Shown here: positions 35,564 through 44,110 of the stretch, one piece after another | Layout: each line of letters opens with the position of its first letter | How positions within the stretch are numbered: the stretch's first letter is position 1 | Origin: Brevundimonas basaltis | Lineage (GTDB): Bacteria > Pseudomonadota > Alphaproteobacteria > Caulobacterales > Caulobacteraceae | Length of the DNA: 64,000 nucleotides | Direction: 5' to 3' | Assembly: GCF_014202075.1 (NCBI RefSeq) | Contig: NZ_JACHFZ010000004.1 | Location: forward strand, 186,001 to 250,000 | Notes under the pieces: generated by a model | What the model was told of the DNA's origin: nothing | Databases searched by the model: none | The model's input: only the letters and a program-made list of their open reading frames with translations | Position numbers and translations under genes: made by a program

Positions 35564-36313
35564 ATGATTGTCAAGTTTGTAAAGTCACTCTCGCGGATAA
35601 ACTTGCTGATAGAGCCGACAATCAGACATTATGTCGTTTATGCGCGCGCATGGATTCGGATCAATGTTCTGAGAAAATTAAAGACCTTAGAAAGTGCAGA
35701 TGTCGTCAAGGCGAACATTATGCACAACATGAAGTCGATCTATGGCGTCAACAACCGGATGAACTTGCTGATTTATCCACTATCTGTAATCGAGACGCTC
35801 GATCGCAATGCGCGAATCCTCATCATCGGACCGCGCAACGAGAACGACCTCCTTTCACTCGTCGGCTTGGGTTTCAAGCGCGAGAATGTGATTGGACTCG
35901 ATCTGATCAGCTACAGCTCCAAGATCGTGCTCGGAGACATGCACGACATTCCCTTTCCGAACGATCATTTTGACGCTGTGATTTGCGGCTGGACCATAAG
36001 CTACAGCACCAACCCGACGCGCGCGGCTGAGGAAATGGTGCGGGTCACGAGGCCGGCCGGTCTCATCGCGATCGGCGTCGAGTATTCGAACATGGGGCCG
36101 GAGGACGAAATGCAGTTGTTGGGCTACGAACTTCAGGAGTTCGACAAAATCGGACGACGGCTCAATTCGACGGCCGACTTCCGGACCCTGTTCGCCAACC
36201 AACTTGACCGCGTATATTTTGAGCATGACGCACCGAGGCGGGTATCCCACTCGGCTGAAGGACTGGTTGATCGGGTGTCCAACGTAGGCATCATCTTTTC
36301 GATTGCGGGCTGA
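35564..36313 (+). CDS. SAM-dependent methyltransferase (type 11-like)
   Basis: The 249-residue product has a class I methyltransferase core: a motif I-like strand 'ARILIIGPRNENDLLSLVGLGF', 'VIGLDLISY', 'VLGDMHDIPFPNDHFDAVIC' (post-I and motif II) and a later 'EEMVRVTRPAGLIAIGVEYS'. This is the Methyltransf_11 pattern. The N-terminal 70 residues are hydrophobic to basic and may bind membrane or substrate. In this locus it could methylate a sugar or a lipid-linked intermediate. The 70-base leader before it is strikingly AT-rich. The substrate is unknown. Confidence 0.78.
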   Translation: MIVKFVKSLSRINLLIEPTIRHYVVYARAWIRINVLRKLKTLESADVVKANIMHNMKSIYGVNNRMNLLIYPLSVIETLDRNARILIIGPRNENDLLSLVGLGFKRENVIGLDLISYSSKIVLGDMHDIPFPNDHFDAVICGWTISYSTNPTRAAEEMVRVTRPAGLIAIGVEYSNMGPEDEMQLLGYELQEFDKIGRRLNSTADFRTLFANQLDRVYFEHDAPRRVSHSAEGLVDRVSNVGIIFSIAG

Positions 36314-36314
36314 C

Positions 36315-37220
36315 ATGCGCGGACATCCTATCTCCACCGAGCAACTGCCAGTCGGAAGGCGGGGCGTTCCGCCGCGTTACTGGATACGAGCTTTCCACCG
36401 TTTGCAGGAGCGGATCCGGCACCCGGAGCACCGTGCGCACCTGGCGCGGCTGGTCGCGCTCGGCCGCCCGCTCGCATGTCCCGATGAGACCGAAGCGGAC
36501 CGCGAACTGCGCCGCGACGGCGTCACCCATTTTCCGGGTTATCTGGCCCCGGCGGGCGCAACGTCCCTGCGCAATCTGCTTGAGACCTTCGAGTGTGAGG
36601 ACCCATGGAAGCCGGAGCGCGGCGCGTTCATGGTCGAGGATGCGCCACCCAACACCCACGTCGCGGATATTCCAGCGGCACCCACCTTGCGCGCTCTCCA
36701 TGACATCGCGTTTGATCCCAGCCTTCTCCGCATGGCGGCGCGCTACTTCGGGAGCCGGCCCTACGTCGATAGCGTCCAGGCCTGGTGGTCCCTGAGCGGC
36801 AACACCGAGCCCGAGGAAGCGGAAAATTTTCACCGTGACAATGACAGCATCCGCTTTCTGAAATTCTTCCTGTACCTGACGGATGTGGGAGACGACGACG
36901 GCCCGCACCGCTTCGTCTCCGGCTCGCATGTCGAGCCGCGGGTCCTCGATCGCCGCCGACTGACCGATGCGGAAGTGGAGGAGGCCTTTGGCGCGGAACG
37001 GATGCTGACAATGCGTGGGCGGCCAGGAGACGCCTTCATGGAAGACACATTCGGCGTCCACAAAGGACAGCTGCCGAAGGCGGGCAAGCGACTGCTGGTT
37101 CAGGTCCGCTATTCAATCATGCCTTCTGTCTTCTGTTCTCGGACATTGATCGACCGCCCTGCACCCGTCGCAGCCTGCGGCGCGGACTCCCTGCTTCATC
37201 TCCGCCGTCGGCGCGGCTGA
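36315..37220 (+). CDS. Phytanoyl-CoA dioxygenase (PhyH) family protein
   Basis: The 301-residue product has the Fe(II)/2-oxoglutarate dioxygenase pattern of PhyH: 'RDGVTHFPGYLAPAG' at the start of the domain (about 70-85), the metal-binding HxD in 'ENFHRDNDSIRF', the distal His in 'DTFGVHKGQLPKAGKR' and a following Arg in 'LLVQVRYS' for oxoglutarate. All iron ligands are present, so it should be an active hydroxylase. Its place inside a polysaccharide operon suggests hydroxylation of a sugar, lipid carrier or amide group, which is inference. It starts one base after the methyltransferase stop. Confidence 0.85.
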   Translation: MRGHPISTEQLPVGRRGVPPRYWIRAFHRLQERIRHPEHRAHLARLVALGRPLACPDETEADRELRRDGVTHFPGYLAPAGATSLRNLLETFECEDPWKPERGAFMVEDAPPNTHVADIPAAPTLRALHDIAFDPSLLRMAARYFGSRPYVDSVQAWWSLSGNTEPEEAENFHRDNDSIRFLKFFLYLTDVGDDDGPHRFVSGSHVEPRVLDRRRLTDAEVEEAFGAERMLTMRGRPGDAFMEDTFGVHKGQLPKAGKRLLVQVRYSIMPSVFCSRTLIDRPAPVAACGADSLLHLRRRRG

Positions 37221-37368
37221 GGACTGAGGACGCCAAGGCGCGGAATTTTCCTCGCATAGTTGCGACCGGCAAGTTAGTGGCGAGGCTCTCTTCCTCCGCT
37301 TCGAGACTAGGGACGATACAAAATATGGTTCGGGTTCATGCGGGCTGCTGCGAGCACATTGAAAACTG

Positions 37369-38874
37369 ATGGCGTCGCCACGTCCCACCATCCTCTGCCT
37401 GGCCAATTCGGCAGCCTACAGCCGCACATTTTTTGAAGAGCTGCGACCGCACCTGATCGGTCTGGGCTTCAACGTCGCGTTCGCACTAGATTCGCACTTG
37501 TCGGATATTCTCTACGCAAAGGGAGAGGCCCTGGCGGACGCTTGGTACTTCACGGATTTCTGCGCTACGCAGACCCCGCCCACCTCGGAGGATCTGGCCC
37601 GGAACGACCTGCGCTGGGATCTGATGCTGTCTGATTTCGACCGCCTGCTAACGATCGACATCCCGGTGCCGTTGGCAAAAAGCAACCGTCTCTCCTACGC
37701 TCAGATTCCGGTTTTGCTGGAACGGTTCTTCACCGACATCTTCGACGCCGTCGCGCCCGTCGCCGTCCTCTACGAGCAAGCCAGCAACAGTTTCGCGCTG
37801 GCCGCCAACGAGATTGCGAAGGCGCGGAACGTCCCCTTCTTCAGCCTTGCTCCGGCCCGCGTCGCCGGGCGCGTGGAGATCAGCCCCACCGGCGCTCTGC
37901 GGGATCACGTCACCGTGGCCCGCATATGGGACAGGGTGAAGCGCGAAGGCGGAGGCGTCGAAGCACGCGCCATCGCGGCACACTACATCCGGACGGTCGA
38001 AGAGCAGGTGCCAGACTATATGCGCGCCGGCGGAGATGGTGAGATTCTCGCCCGCACAGGTCTCTGGAGCAAATACGCCAATCTCGGAAAGCTCCGGCAC
38101 ATTCAGCGCATTCTTGCCTATCGGCGCAAACATCGTGACGAACTGTTGCTCAACTACCAGTTTGGCGATCCCCTGGTCATTTCCTGGTCGCTCTTCCGGC
38201 GCTCCTGGCGGCGCAGGCTGCGGGTTAAACAGGTCTCGAAACTGTATCGGGAAGGGCCGTCAGGAGGGTCCTATTTCCTCTATCCCCTGCATTTCCATCC
38301 GGAAGCGAGCACCTCGGTCCTGGCCCCAGATTTCATCGACGAATTGACAGTGATCAAGGCCATCGCCTTCCGTCTTCCGGCCCACGTCAAACTGGTGGTG
38401 AAGGAACACCCCTCGGCGGTGGCGCTGCAGCCTCTGGAATTCTATCGCCAGCTCGACGCCCTGCCGAATGTGGAACTGATCGGGCCCGGAGCCAATGCCA
38501 AGCGACTGGCGCGGCAGGCTATTGGCGTCATTTGCGTTACCAGCACGCTCGGGTTCGAGGCTGCGGCCCTGAACAAACCCGTCGTCTGTCTGGGAGACGT
38601 TCTTTACGGCTATTTCCCGAATGTGCGAATGATCACCCACTATGGCGATCTGCGAGGCGCGATCGATTGGGCGATGAATTATGAGGCCGTCGATCCGGAT
38701 GACATCTTGAGCGCTATGACGGCCTACGTTGAGTTCACCGATGCGGGCAGCTTCAGTTTCACCGGCTCTCTTGGCGATACTGAAGCCCTCGTTAATCTCG
38801 CTGACATCATTGCCAGGCGGTTGAGTACGCAGAAGTCTCTCATGAACACCAATCACGCTGCGTCAGCTCAATGA
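37369..38874 (+). CDS. Capsule-type polysaccharide biosynthesis protein (GT-B-like)
   Basis: The 501-residue cytosolic protein resembles the capsule polysaccharide biosynthesis family (Capsule_synth, KpsC/KpsS-related). The N-terminal half contains 'LCLANSAAYSRTFFEELRPH'; the C-terminal half shows 'FLYPLHFHPEASTSVLAP', 'VKLVVKEHPSAVALQP' and 'VICVTSTLGFEAAALNKPVV', matching the 'P-H-P' and 'S-x-x-G-E-A' nucleotide-binding signatures of this fold. It may transfer a sugar such as Kdo or a nonulosonic acid, but the donor cannot be read from the sequence. It begins an overlapping operon that continues to 43009. Confidence 0.75.
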   Translation: MASPRPTILCLANSAAYSRTFFEELRPHLIGLGFNVAFALDSHLSDILYAKGEALADAWYFTDFCATQTPPTSEDLARNDLRWDLMLSDFDRLLTIDIPVPLAKSNRLSYAQIPVLLERFFTDIFDAVAPVAVLYEQASNSFALAANEIAKARNVPFFSLAPARVAGRVEISPTGALRDHVTVARIWDRVKREGGGVEARAIAAHYIRTVEEQVPDYMRAGGDGEILARTGLWSKYANLGKLRHIQRILAYRRKHRDELLLNYQFGDPLVISWSLFRRSWRRRLRVKQVSKLYREGPSGGSYFLYPLHFHPEASTSVLAPDFIDELTVIKAIAFRLPAHVKLVVKEHPSAVALQPLEFYRQLDALPNVELIGPGANAKRLARQAIGVICVTSTLGFEAAALNKPVVCLGDVLYGYFPNVRMITHYGDLRGAIDWAMNYEAVDPDDILSAMTAYVEFTDAGSFSFTGSLGDTEALVNLADIIARRLSTQKSLMNTNHAASAQ

Positions 38875-40166
38875 GCAGTGCGATCCGATTGACCAAACGC
38901 GCGTTGCCGCTTGTGGCGCTCTATCTCGCGATGGCCGCATCAACCCGGATATTTGAACCCGCCTACTTCGGCTACATCATTGCCTTCGGCGTCTTCATCG
39001 CCGGATACGGCACCCAGTTGCTCACGCGCAAGAACGCTCCCCCCTTATCGGGTCCGGTGCTGCTCGGCTGGGCCGTTTTCGCCGCTCTGGTTCTGTTGAC
39101 CACTCTTCTAGCCAAGCCCGCATTCCGTGATCTGTTCCGGGACTGCGGCGCGATCGCGTCGTTTCTGTTCGGCTTGGTGGTGATCCCCCGCGCCCTAGGG
39201 AAGGACTGGGAAAGGCCTCTTTTCGCCGGCCTGTCTGCGTTGGCAATGGTCATTTCAGTCTGGACAATTTTGGGCGCTGTCGCTGCCTATCTCGCCGGCG
39301 CAGGCTCATATGAGTGGCGCGGCGTTTACGTCCCGTTCGCTCACGGGTGGCTCCCCTACCTGATTGTCGCGGAGTACATCCGTAGCCGAAGTGGAGCGGA
39401 CTTCCGGGTCAGCGCATTCCGGATCGGGCTGTGCGTTCTGGCGCTCCTGCTCTCGCTGTCGCGGACCGGCATTCTTCTGGTGGGGACGTTCGGTGTGGTC
39501 ATACTGCTGATTAATGCGCGGCACTGGTTGCTGAGCGCCCGCGGCATGGCGATGGTTATCACAGCAGCTGTGGCAGCTGCGGTCGTACTGCCGCAGTTGT
39601 GGCAGCTCGACGTAGTGCAGCAACGCGTGCAGGCGGGCGTGGGTCCCGGCGACCTGTCGCTCGGCTGGCGGGCGATGGAAGAGACCGCCGCGACCAACTA
39701 CCTGAGCGATGGCGGGTGGCGTCGCTGGCTGTTCGGTTTTGGTCTGGGGGCTCGCGTCCCTCTGCCTATCGGCATCGTGGATTTCGCCGGTAACCCGACG
39801 ATTCCCCACCTGCACAACAGTTATTGGACCTATTTGGTGAAGTTCGGCGCAGTCGGTCTTACTTGGGTCCTGGTCAGCATCGGGGTCCTACTCACGAGAG
39901 CTCACCTCGTCCGAGGAGGCGTGCCCGCCCTTTTGACCGGTGGGACTTGGATTCTGCTCTTTGTTTTGGGCACCGCCGTCACGCTTCAAGGAATGACCGA
40001 ATGGAGTCACCTGACGTTCCTTGGGATCGCCTGCGCGTTGCTGGGCAAGGCGGCGCATGAACCACGCTGGCAGCCGGCGCACGTCGCACAGGACCGAACC
40101 CGGATCACCGGAGAGACCGCCGGACCCATTCCGGCCACCCGAGTGTCTGGCCGGGCAGTGCGATGA
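38871..40166 (+). CDS. O-antigen ligase/polymerase family membrane protein (first copy)
   Basis: The 431-residue product has about 11 transmembrane segments and a large extracytoplasmic loop (about 210-310) with 'WRAMEETAATNYLSDGG' and 'TIPHLHNSYWTYLVKFGAVG', the His-rich loop motif of the O-antigen ligase/Wzy family (PF04932 type). It would polymerise repeat units or ligate the chain to a carrier in the periplasmic leaflet. The start overlaps the preceding stop in ATGA, and the stop overlaps the next start likewise. A second family member is encoded at 47655. Confidence 0.85.
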   Translation: MSSAIRLTKRALPLVALYLAMAASTRIFEPAYFGYIIAFGVFIAGYGTQLLTRKNAPPLSGPVLLGWAVFAALVLLTTLLAKPAFRDLFRDCGAIASFLFGLVVIPRALGKDWERPLFAGLSALAMVISVWTILGAVAAYLAGAGSYEWRGVYVPFAHGWLPYLIVAEYIRSRSGADFRVSAFRIGLCVLALLLSLSRTGILLVGTFGVVILLINARHWLLSARGMAMVITAAVAAAVVLPQLWQLDVVQQRVQAGVGPGDLSLGWRAMEETAATNYLSDGGWRRWLFGFGLGARVPLPIGIVDFAGNPTIPHLHNSYWTYLVKFGAVGLTWVLVSIGVLLTRAHLVRGGVPALLTGGTWILLFVLGTAVTLQGMTEWSHLTFLGIACALLGKAAHEPRWQPAHVAQDRTRITGETAGPIPATRVSGRAVR

Positions 40167-40849
40167 ACCGACTCATCTCATTGCTTGCGAGCCGGTTTCG
40201 TGGAGAGCGATTCGACATCGACCCCGCCATTCCGTCCGGTTATCTGCTGGCTTTTGCGACCGCGAAGCTGCTCGCCAGACTGCGCGGTATTCTCCGGTTC
40301 GGCGCCTTCCCCACGGTCTTCATCGGCAAGGGTGCGCGTCTGAAATGCACAGACAAAATTCGTATCTCCGGCTTCGCCAACTTCAATGCGGATTGCTACG
40401 TCGATGCCCTCTCACGAAACGGCGTTGTGGTGGGGCGGGGGTTTTCTCTAGGCCGCGGTGCCTCGATCGAATGCACGGGGTCACTCAAGACCTTGGGGGC
40501 CGGCTTCACCGCAGGCGACAATGTCGGCATCGGTTCTTCGAGCTTCCTCGGTTGCGCGGGTGGTATCTCGATCGGCAGCGACACGATCTTGGGAAATCTC
40601 GTCAGCATGCATTCGGAAAACCATAATTTCGAGGACGCGGATCTGCCCATCCGTCTGCAGGGCGTGAGTCACCGGGGAATCCGTGTCGGTCGGAACTGTT
40701 GGATCGGTGCCAAGGCGACCATTCTCGACGGCGCCAATATCGGCGATCACTCAATCGTCGCAGCGGGGGCCGTCGTGCTGGCTGGCGATTATGAGGCCGG
40801 CTCCTTGCTGGCGGGGGTACCGGCAAGGAAGATAAAAAACCTTCGATGA
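40163..40849 (+). CDS. Left-handed beta-helix acyltransferase
   Basis: The 228-residue product carries hexapeptide repeats from about residue 50 onward (for example 'ISIGSDTILGNLVSMHSENH' and 'IRVGRNCWIGAKATILDGAN') and the terminal 'AGAVVLAGDYEAGSLLAGVPARKIK' seen in maltose/galactoside O-acetyltransferases, with the catalytic His in 'MHSENH'. It probably O-acetylates a sugar of the polysaccharide in the cytosol, using acetyl-CoA. It overlaps both neighbours by four bases, so it belongs to the same operon. Confidence 0.88.
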   Translation: MNRLISLLASRFRGERFDIDPAIPSGYLLAFATAKLLARLRGILRFGAFPTVFIGKGARLKCTDKIRISGFANFNADCYVDALSRNGVVVGRGFSLGRGASIECTGSLKTLGAGFTAGDNVGIGSSSFLGCAGGISIGSDTILGNLVSMHSENHNFEDADLPIRLQGVSHRGIRVGRNCWIGAKATILDGANIGDHSIVAAGAVVLAGDYEAGSLLAGVPARKIKNLR

Positions 40850-41922
40850 TCATTTTCGCCCACCTGCTCAACGACCGGAGCGGCAGCCCACGCGTATTAA
40901 AATCGGTCATCGAGGACCTGGGTTTCGACGAACAGAAGCGGCTCTACATCGGGTCCGATGGCGACGGTATCCTCGCAGCGGTCGAGGTCGACACGCGCAA
41001 ATTCTGGTACCGTAGGACCCCCAATCGCCTCCTGACCATGCTGACCTTCTGCGCCAGTCAGGTTCACCTGCTCTGGTCCCTGCTGTGCAGTCCGGGCATC
41101 CCCAGGGACGCGGTCGTCTACGTCAACACGCTGCTGCCGTTTGGCGCCGGGTTATTTGGCCGCCTGACGAACCGGCCAGTCATCTATCACATACACGAGA
41201 TGTCCCTCTCGCCACCCGCCCTTCAGCGCTTCCTCGTTGCAATCGCCCGGTACACCGCGACGCGATTGATCTATGTGTCCGACGCGCATCGAACTCTGCT
41301 GCCGATCGCGCCGGAGAAGGCTGTAACTGTCTACAATTCGATCGACGTCGCGTTGGCTGAACCCTCGCGGGACCACGTCTACCGGCATCGAACAGGCGGC
41401 GTATTCACGGTCCTGATGCTGTCGTACGCGCGCTCCTACAAAGGCATTTCTGAGCTGCTTTCTTTGGCGCGGCACTTCTCGAATCGGAAGGATATTCGGT
41501 TCAACCTGGTCGTTAGCGATGGAGGCAGCTTGGAGCAGGTCGAGCCATCAAACTTGACCCTGCTTCCGCCCACCGACAACCCGGAACATCAATATGCTCA
41601 GGCCAGTCTCGTGCTGAACTTGTCGCGACCCGACCTGTGCGTTGAAACCTTTGGCCTCACATTGCTCGAGGCGATGGCTTTCGGGATTCCGGTGATCGCC
41701 CCGCCCGTCGGAGGGCCGGCCGAACTGGTTACAGATGGAAAGGAAGGCCTCTTGATCGACAGCAGGAATGGAGCGGCGCTCGCGGCCGCCGTTGGCCAAC
41801 TTGCGGACGATGAGGCGCGCTGCCTCGAGATGTCTGCGGCGGCCCGCGCCAGGGCCGCACAATTCGGCCGTGAAGATTTTCGCCGCGGCATTCTCAGCGT
41901 GATCGAGGCCGTTCGTGGCTGA
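40846..41922 (+). CDS. Glycosyltransferase family 4
   Basis: The 358-residue GT-B enzyme has an N-terminal acceptor domain ('IIFAHLLNDRSGSPRVL', 'VYVNTLLPFGAG', 'IYHIHEMSL') and a C-terminal donor domain with 'VLMLSYARSYKGISELLSLA' and the GT4 EX7E signature 'ETFGLTLLEAMAFGIPVIAP'. It transfers a sugar from a nucleotide donor to the growing lipid-linked repeat unit. Its start overlaps the acyltransferase stop and its end overlaps the next gene by eight bases. The donor sugar is not known. Confidence 0.9.
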   Translation: MIIFAHLLNDRSGSPRVLKSVIEDLGFDEQKRLYIGSDGDGILAAVEVDTRKFWYRRTPNRLLTMLTFCASQVHLLWSLLCSPGIPRDAVVYVNTLLPFGAGLFGRLTNRPVIYHIHEMSLSPPALQRFLVAIARYTATRLIYVSDAHRTLLPIAPEKAVTVYNSIDVALAEPSRDHVYRHRTGGVFTVLMLSYARSYKGISELLSLARHFSNRKDIRFNLVVSDGGSLEQVEPSNLTLLPPTDNPEHQYAQASLVLNLSRPDLCVETFGLTLLEAMAFGIPVIAPPVGGPAELVTDGKEGLLIDSRNGAALAAAVGQLADDEARCLEMSAAARARAAQFGREDFRRGILSVIEAVRG

Positions 41923-43009
41923 GAGAAGCAAAAAGCTCCGCGTGGCGATCGTCGGCACCCTCGGCGTGCCGGCTGCCTACAGCGGCTTCGAAACCTTGGT
42001 CGAGCACCTTGTCCGCTACAATGAGGGCCTTAGCTGTCCCGTTGAATTGGTCGTCTATTGCAGCGCACGACATTTCAAGGAACGGCCAGCCTCCTATCGA
42101 GGCGCCGAACTCCGCTATCTCGAGCTGGACGCCAACAACGCCTCCAGCATCCTGTACGACGCCGTGTCCATGGCGTCCGCTTTGAAGCACGGCGTTGACG
42201 CAATTTTGCTTCTCGGGGTTTCGGGAGCGATCGCCCTGCCGTTCGTCCGGCTGTTTTCCCGGGCCAAGATCGTGACGAATATCGACGGCATCGAGTGGCG
42301 CCGCGACAAATGGCAGGGGCTTGCGAAGATCGTCCTCCGGCTGTCGGAACGGCTTGCGGTACGCTGGTCTCATCACGTCGTCGCCGACAACAGCGCCATC
42401 GTTGACTACGTGCGGGAGACCTACAGTGTGGACAGTGCGTTGATCACCTACGGCGGAGATCACGCCCTCTCCGTCAATGGCGCTCCCCACGCCGGCCTGC
42501 CGTCCCGATACGCGCTGGCATTGTGCCGCATCGAACCCGAAAACAATGTGCATACGATTCTCGAGGCCTTCTCGCACAATCCTGCGCTTCCACTGGTGTT
42601 TATCGGTAACTGGGCCCGCAGCGAATATGGACGCGATCTCAAGGCGCGCTATGAAGGGGGAAATTCACTGCATCTTCTCGATCCGATCTATGACGTTGCT
42701 CGGCTCAGGACGATCCGTGAAGGCGCCACACTCTATGTCCATGGACATTCAGCGGGTGGCACAAACCCTTCGCTTGTGGAGATGATGCATTTCGGCAAAC
42801 CGATCGCAGCTTTCGATTGCGTGTTCAATCGTCGAACAACGCACGATCAGGCCCTGTATTTCCGCGACGGCGCGGATCTAAAAAACCTCACTGCGCAGGC
42901 TGCCGCGGATTCGAGGTTCGGAAGCGGAGCGATCATGAAGCGCATCGCCTCGGATCACTATACTTGGGAGATCGTTGGTCGGTCGTATTTTGATCTGCTA
43001 AGAACCTAG
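41915..43009 (+). CDS. DUF1972-type glycosyltransferase, candidate rhamnosyltransferase
   Basis: The 364-residue product begins with the DUF1972 signature 'RVAIVGTLGVPAAYSGFETL', seen in WcaN/WsaF-like and several rhamnosyl transferases, and continues into a GT4 donor domain ('YALALCRIEPENNVHTILEA', 'GHSAGGTNPSLVEMMHFGKP', 'FDCVFNRRTT'). Since the locus makes dTDP-rhamnose and this family often uses it, this is the best rhamnosyltransferase candidate, but that is inference. The start is GTG at 41915, inside the end of the preceding gene. It is the last gene of the overlapping operon that begins at 37369. Confidence 0.85.
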   Translation: MAERSKKLRVAIVGTLGVPAAYSGFETLVEHLVRYNEGLSCPVELVVYCSARHFKERPASYRGAELRYLELDANNASSILYDAVSMASALKHGVDAILLLGVSGAIALPFVRLFSRAKIVTNIDGIEWRRDKWQGLAKIVLRLSERLAVRWSHHVVADNSAIVDYVRETYSVDSALITYGGDHALSVNGAPHAGLPSRYALALCRIEPENNVHTILEAFSHNPALPLVFIGNWARSEYGRDLKARYEGGNSLHLLDPIYDVARLRTIREGATLYVHGHSAGGTNPSLVEMMHFGKPIAAFDCVFNRRTTHDQALYFRDGADLKNLTAQAAADSRFGSGAIMKRIASDHYTWEIVGRSYFDLLRT

Positions 43010-43238
43010 GCGAGCCGGACGGGTGAGGCCGCGAACCATCGCTAAGGCGGCTCCCGCAAACCCACGCCCGTACCTTCCAAGCCGGCCTCTGCAGGGAATA
43101 TAGTCGGCGATGTTGACCTCTCCCGTGTAGTGCTCGACAAGTCACCCGATCCGGCAACCCGCCGGAAAAGTTCAACCATTGCGCCCTCCTTGTCGCCCGG
43201 CCCTTCGGCGGCCCGATTTTTCCGAGGTATTGCTACCT

Positions 43239-43934
43239 ATGATGCGCGCTCCTTCTCTCCTGCTTATCCTGGCGGTCGCTGCGCTCTCCGGCTGTGGAGG
43301 GCCGCGAATGGACCTGGCCGAGGTCACGGCCGCTCGCACGGTGGATCTGCAGTCGATCCAGACCTCTAGCTCGACCCAAGGGGAATATCGCATTGGCGTT
43401 AGCGACAAGATCAACGTGGTCGTGTTTCAGGTGGAGGACCTGTCCTTCAAGGAAATGGTGGTGGATTCGTCCGGCAACATCCAACTGCCGTTGATCGGGT
43501 CGGTTACAGTCGCGGATCGGACCGCCGCGGAAGCCGCGGCTGACATTGCCCAGCGCCTGGCGCGGCAATACCTGCGTAATCCCCAAGTCACCGTAACGGT
43601 GGTTGAGGCAGCCAATCAGAAGATCACCGTTGATGGGGCGGTCTCCAAGCCTGGTGTTTATGTGATGCGGGGTTCGACCTCATTGCTGCAGGCCATCGCG
43701 ATGGCCGAAGGGCCTAACGCCGTCGCAGATTTGACCAAGGTGGCTGTGTTCAGGACGATCGAGGGCCAGCGCTCTGTAGCACTGTTCGACCTCGCCGCTA
43801 TCCGACAAGGCCGGGCAGCGGATCCCGCAGTTCTGGGCGACGACATCATCGTGGTCGATACCTCGAGGTTCAACTCGATCTTGCGAGACGTCGTTGGTGC
43901 CTTGCCTGCTCTTTCGGTCTTCAGGCCATATTGA
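43239..43934 (+). CDS. Wza/GfcE-type polysaccharide export lipoprotein
   Basis: The 231-residue product starts with a lipoprotein signal ('LLLILAVAALSGCGG') and contains the polysaccharide export (PES) domain 'GEYRIGVSDKINVVVFQVED' followed by an SLBB domain around 'KITVDGAVSKPGVYVMRG'. It lacks the extra C-terminal amphipathic helix that makes E. coli Wza longer; short forms such as HfsD or GfcE are known in Caulobacter and elsewhere. It would form the outer-membrane export channel together with the co-polymerase at 44111. The ATG at 43239 (or 43242) was chosen because it starts the signal sequence. Confidence 0.92.
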   Translation: MMRAPSLLLILAVAALSGCGGPRMDLAEVTAARTVDLQSIQTSSSTQGEYRIGVSDKINVVVFQVEDLSFKEMVVDSSGNIQLPLIGSVTVADRTAAEAAADIAQRLARQYLRNPQVTVTVVEAANQKITVDGAVSKPGVYVMRGSTSLLQAIAMAEGPNAVADLTKVAVFRTIEGQRSVALFDLAAIRQGRAADPAVLGDDIIVVDTSRFNSILRDVVGALPALSVFRPY

Positions 43935-44110
43935 GCACTGGCGATTGTCGAACCACTGATCCAGCCGCCGAGGGGACGAGTTCGTTCATTCGCCGGTAAC
44001 CAGACCACAACAGGTTCGAGACCGATTTTATGTGCGTAGAGATGGGCTTTGCGATATCTGCCCAGAGGGTTTTCATGCGGCTTTTGCCGCGAGCGTGACG
44101 GATGCCATAG

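Noticed and set aside
43010..43238. tRNA or other RNA gene in the gap before the export lipoprotein
   Set aside because: No T-loop consensus or cloverleaf could be found here or in the other gaps.
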